Both the position numbers and the translations under genes were made by a program. The notes under the pieces are model-generated. The model made no database searches. It was not told the DNA's origin and saw only the letters and a list, made by a program, of their open reading frames with translations. A stretch of DNA of 64,000 nucleotides. It comes from Thalassorhabdus alkalitolerans. GTDB lineage: Bacteria; Bacillota; Bacilli; Bacillales; Marinococcaceae. Position 1 is the stretch's first letter, and the number at the start of each line of letters is the position of its first letter. Positions 61,865-64,000 of this stretch are shown piece after piece. The stretch lies in the NCBI RefSeq assembly GCF_042656585.1, contig NZ_JBHSPG010000023.1; one strand, 5' to 3'.

Positions 61865-62505
61865 AAGCCAGGCTCCGGTTGGATAGGCCAGTATATTTCA
61901 AATCCTTTGGACTTAATAGCCTTGATAACCCCCCTTGGATCCATTGTCTGTACGCGTACAGTAATAATCTTATAGCTTACATCCTTGTGTGGGTATACAA
62001 GGACACTGGTGACATTTACGTTGTTTTCTCTTAAAATATTAGCAATTTCTGCAAGTTGGCCAGATATATTTGGAACCTTAACCTCTATTTGAGAGCTTGG
62101 CTGGTGAGCCCCTGTTAATTCAACCAAAGTATGCAGAATGTCAGTACCAGTAATAAGCCCTAAAAATTTATCGTCTTCTGCAATCGGGAGGCAATTGATC
62201 TGGTGTTCGTACAAAACCGATGCTACTTCTTCCACAAAATCAAGAGGATGAGCAGTAATAACCGGGTATTTCATAATAGTTGAGACTGGCTTCTGATAGT
62301 CTTCTAAATGTTCATTCGTATGGAATATAGAAGGACTGGCATCCCGAACATCTCGATCCGAAACAATCCCTGCAATCGTATTATCTTCTTCTAAAATTGG
62401 AATGTGGCGTATTCTATGCTTCTCAAGAAGAAGCATAGCCTCTTCAATTGTTGCATCTTTACCAAGAGTAACAGCATCTTTCTTCATAATTTCTTCTACC
62501 AACAT
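61861..62505 (-). CDS. acuB: Acetoin utilization protein AcuB (CBS and ACT domains)
   Basis: 214 residues, the same length as B. subtilis AcuB. A CBS pair (about 1-60 and 75-130; MKKDAVTLGKDATIEEAMLL, GIVSDRDVR) is followed by an ACT-like domain (about 138-200). Regulatory role in acetoin/acetate use; ligand unknown. ATG 62505 is set by AGAGG 8 bases upstream, rather than the frame's first GTG at 62514. Confidence 0.92.
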   Translation of the reverse strand: MLVEEIMKKDAVTLGKDATIEEAMLLLEKHRIRHIPILEEDNTIAGIVSDRDVRDASPSIFHTNEHLEDYQKPVSTIMKYPVITAHPLDFVEEVASVLYEHQINCLPIAEDDKFLGLITGTDILHTLVELTGAHQPSSQIEVKVPNISGQLAEIANILRENNVNVTSVLVYPHKDVSYKIITVRVQTMDPRGVIKAIKSKGFEIYWPIQPEPGL

Positions 62506-62518
62506 AGTCATCACCTCT

Positions 62519-62532
62519 TTAAAGCGCTTTCA
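62519..62532 (+). promoter_or_regulatory. Candidate cre at the acuA-acuB junction
   Basis: TTAAAGCGCTTTCA matches 13 of 14 positions of TGWAANCGNTNWCA and is nearly palindromic. It sits 14 bases before the acuB start and touches its ribosome binding site. Confidence 0.45.
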
Positions 62533-62553
62533 GATCCATAATAGGTTGAATAA

Positions 62554-63186
62554 TTAATACATAAACCTGTTTGTAAACCGTACAGCATCAAACTCTTGAA
62601 TGTCTTCGGTTTTAACTCTGCTCCCGATTCTGACCATCAGGCAGTTTGCAGGATGGGAGCTGATTTCCGGGTCATCGGTAGCCATCCATTCAAGTCCCCC
62701 GGCATTCATCATTTTTTCCATTACTTTTCGGTATTCCCAAACTGAGAGCCCACTGCCTTTTAAGTCCCAGTGCCAATAATATTCAGTTGTAATAACAATA
62801 TAATCTTCCATTGCATCATCAAGCATGGACAGTTCAAGCAGGCCTGTGCCCAGCTTCGCTCCTCTGTAGCCATCAGCCACTTCTATGGCGCCTAATTCTA
62901 ACAAATTATCCATTTTCGCATTCGACCAGCGTTCCATAGGATCTGGATAAACGAACGTCACATATCCTATGACTGTGTTTCCATCTACAGCTACATTAAT
63001 CCGGCCTTCAGGAAGGTCAGCAATTCCAATCAGTGCTTTCTTTTGTTCTTCAGGCTTTCGAAAGGCTATTAACCCTTCGTGAAATTCGTATTCATTAAGT
63101 TTTTTTCCAGAAATCGGTCCTTCAAGTAAAATGGTTCGATCTTGGAAATTCACCTCATTTGAATAGTATCTTTTCTTATGGATCAT
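62554..63186 (-). CDS. acuA: Protein acetyltransferase AcuA
   Basis: A GNAT-fold enzyme of 210 residues, as in B. subtilis, that acetylates and inactivates acetyl-CoA synthetase. The acetyl-CoA binding segment is near GYRGAKLGTGLL. ATG 63186 is preceded by AAAAGGTGG. Divergent from its target gene acsA, with a 209-base shared control region. Confidence 0.93.
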   Translation of the reverse strand: MIHKKRYYSNEVNFQDRTILLEGPISGKKLNEYEFHEGLIAFRKPEEQKKALIGIADLPEGRINVAVDGNTVIGYVTFVYPDPMERWSNAKMDNLLELGAIEVADGYRGAKLGTGLLELSMLDDAMEDYIVITTEYYWHWDLKGSGLSVWEYRKVMEKMMNAGGLEWMATDDPEISSHPANCLMVRIGSRVKTEDIQEFDAVRFTNRFMY

Positions 63187-63214
63187 GGAAGTACCACCTT
63201 TTATGATTGGTAAG

Positions 63215-63230
63215 ATGTGAACTATCACAA
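63215..63230. promoter_or_regulatory. Candidate cre at the acuABC promoter
   Basis: ATGTGAACTATCACAA fits the 16-base cre consensus at 14 positions and contains TGTGA/TCACA arms. It lies just downstream of a minus-strand TATAAT (about 63236-63231), at the presumed acuA start site. Confidence 0.4.
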
Positions 63231-63326
63231 TTATACATGACTAGATTTTCTATGGTTACATTTTACCGAAATTCGGTTACAAGATACACAATTTTGACAA
63301 AATTCCACTTATCTTTGAATTTAAAA

Positions 63327-63355
63327 TTGAAGAAAAATTCATAATATATTATACT
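63327..63355 (+). promoter_or_regulatory. acsA promoter (sigma-A)
   Basis: TTGAAG (63327-63332), 17-bp spacer, TATACT (63350-63355), about 40 bases before the acsA start. Confidence 0.75.
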
Positions 63356-63395
63356 ACTTATGAAGAGAGAACTTCAAAAGAGAGGAAGATGGTAT

Positions 63396-64000
63396 ATGAA
63401 CGTGCAAACGCTTCCACCAAAGGATGGAAAATTCAATCTTAAAAGTTACGAAGAAGCGGCTAAGAACTTTGATTGGTCAGAAGCAGAGAAAAATTTCTCC
63501 TGGAGCGATACAGGAAAGGTTAACTTGGCCCATGAAGCCATCGATCGCTATGCTGACTCTCCTGATAAAAAAGATCAGGTCGCTTTATACTATAGCGATG
63601 CTAATAGAGATGAAAAGTATACTTTCTCCGAAATGAAAGAAATGACAAATAAGGCTGCAAACATTTTTAAGGAAGCAGGTATCACAAAAGGTGATCGCTT
63701 GTTCATCTTTATGCCTCGTTCTCCGGAACTTTACTTTGCGGTCCTAGGTGCTATAAAGCTAGGGGCAATTGTCGGCCCATTGTTCGAAGCATTTATGGAA
63801 GGTGCTGTCCGGGACAGACTAGAAGACAGTGACGCCAAAGCGCTGGTTACTACTCCAGATTTGCTTGAACGTGTTCCAGTTGATGATCTTCCAAATTTAA
63901 ATACAGTATTTATCCAAGGGGATAATGTAAAAGAAGAAGGTCCTTACTTAGATTATAGTGCTCGTCTTGACAAGGCAAGCGGCGAATTTGAAGTTGAATG
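63396..64000 (+). CDS. acsA: Acetyl-CoA synthetase, N-terminal part
   Basis: Activates acetate to acetyl-CoA. About 201 codons are present; the gene runs off the right edge. The N-terminus (FNLKSYEEAAKNFDW) and adenylate-forming blocks (GDRLFIFMPRSPELYFAVLG, AIVGPLFEAF) are those of Bacillus AcsA. ATG 63396 follows AGAGAGGAAG. Divergent from acuABC, whose products switch this enzyme off and on by lysine acetylation. Confidence 0.95.
   Translation, partial: MNVQTLPPKDGKFNLKSYEEAAKNFDWSEAEKNFSWSDTGKVNLAHEAIDRYADSPDKKDQVALYYSDANRDEKYTFSEMKEMTNKAANIFKEAGITKGDRLFIFMPRSPELYFAVLGAIKLGAIVGPLFEAFMEGAVRDRLEDSDAKALVTTPDLLERVPVDDLPNLNTVFIQGDNVKEEGPYLDYSARLDKASGEFEVE

Noticed and set aside
1..64000. CRISPR array, prophage, tRNA or rRNA genes
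   Set aside because: No regularly spaced identical repeats, phage genes or tRNA/rRNA-like sequence were seen in reading the window. A tRNAscan/Rfam run would settle the RNA part.

Overview
The window is a stretch of a low-GC Gram-positive (Firmicutes) chromosome from the Bacillaceae. Gene content and order closely follow the metK-pckA to acsA segment of Bacillus subtilis: ytoA-ytpA-ytpB, ytqAB-leuS, ytfP/ytgP, ytzG-ytzE-pepV-ytkP, ytlP-ytlQ, amyX-ytmP-trmB-ytnP-ytzB-ytoP, ytpPQR-sftA, murC-ytxGHJ-aroA-ccpA-motPS-acuCBA-acsA. The acidic proteins, a BCCT osmolyte transporter and Na+-type stator genes (motPS) suggest a moderately halophilic or alkali-tolerant member such as Halobacillus or a neighbour. 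This genus-level guess is inference.

Layout. 1-7.1 kb: pckA (5' end only, with a CcpN-type box on its promoter), a DCC thiol-disulfide protein, a SAM riboswitch with metK, a PlcR-like regulator divergent from a tiny PapR-like ORF, ytoA, and ytpA-ytpB (sesquarterpene synthesis). 7-13.5 kb: ytqAB, an MFS-gene remnant, a leucine T-box with leuS, a cluster of six DnaA-box-like sites, and ytfP. 13.5-26 kb: yjbQ, a MurJ-type flippase, an FtsW/SpoVE-type glycosyltransferase, a dehydrogenase-like gene, ytzG, ytzE, pepV, a cysteine synthase, HAD hydrolase-thpR-cidA-lrgB, ytlQ and purU. 26-31 kb: pulA, ytmP, trmB and the lactonase ytnP. 31-41 kb is the most accessory part. It holds two IS1182-family transposase scars, each beside a copy of a GC-rich interspersed repeat, plus the BCCT transporter, the fruRKA fructose operon with an operator array and a cre, ytzB, ytoP and an alcohol dehydrogenase with a sigma-B-like promoter. 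41-54 kb: yjjX-like NTPase, ytoQ, an orphan PTS-IIC-type membrane protein, ytpPQR, sftA, a nicotinate phosphoribosyltransferase pair, murC and an M29 aminopeptidase. 54-64 kb: ytxGHJ (sigma-H and sigma-B promoters), aroA, ccpA, motPS, mtnN and acuCBA divergent from acsA (3' truncated).

Themes. Carbon control recurs: CcpA itself, cre-like sites at fruR, ytnP, acuA and acuB, a CcpN box at pckA, and AcuABC control of acetyl-CoA synthetase. Methionine/SAM metabolism appears as metK under a SAM riboswitch and mtnN. No tRNA, rRNA, CRISPR array or intact mobile element was seen. The best candidates for something undescribed are the divergent PlcR/PapR-like signalling pair at 3.1-4.3 kb and the DnaA-box cluster at 12.0 kb.
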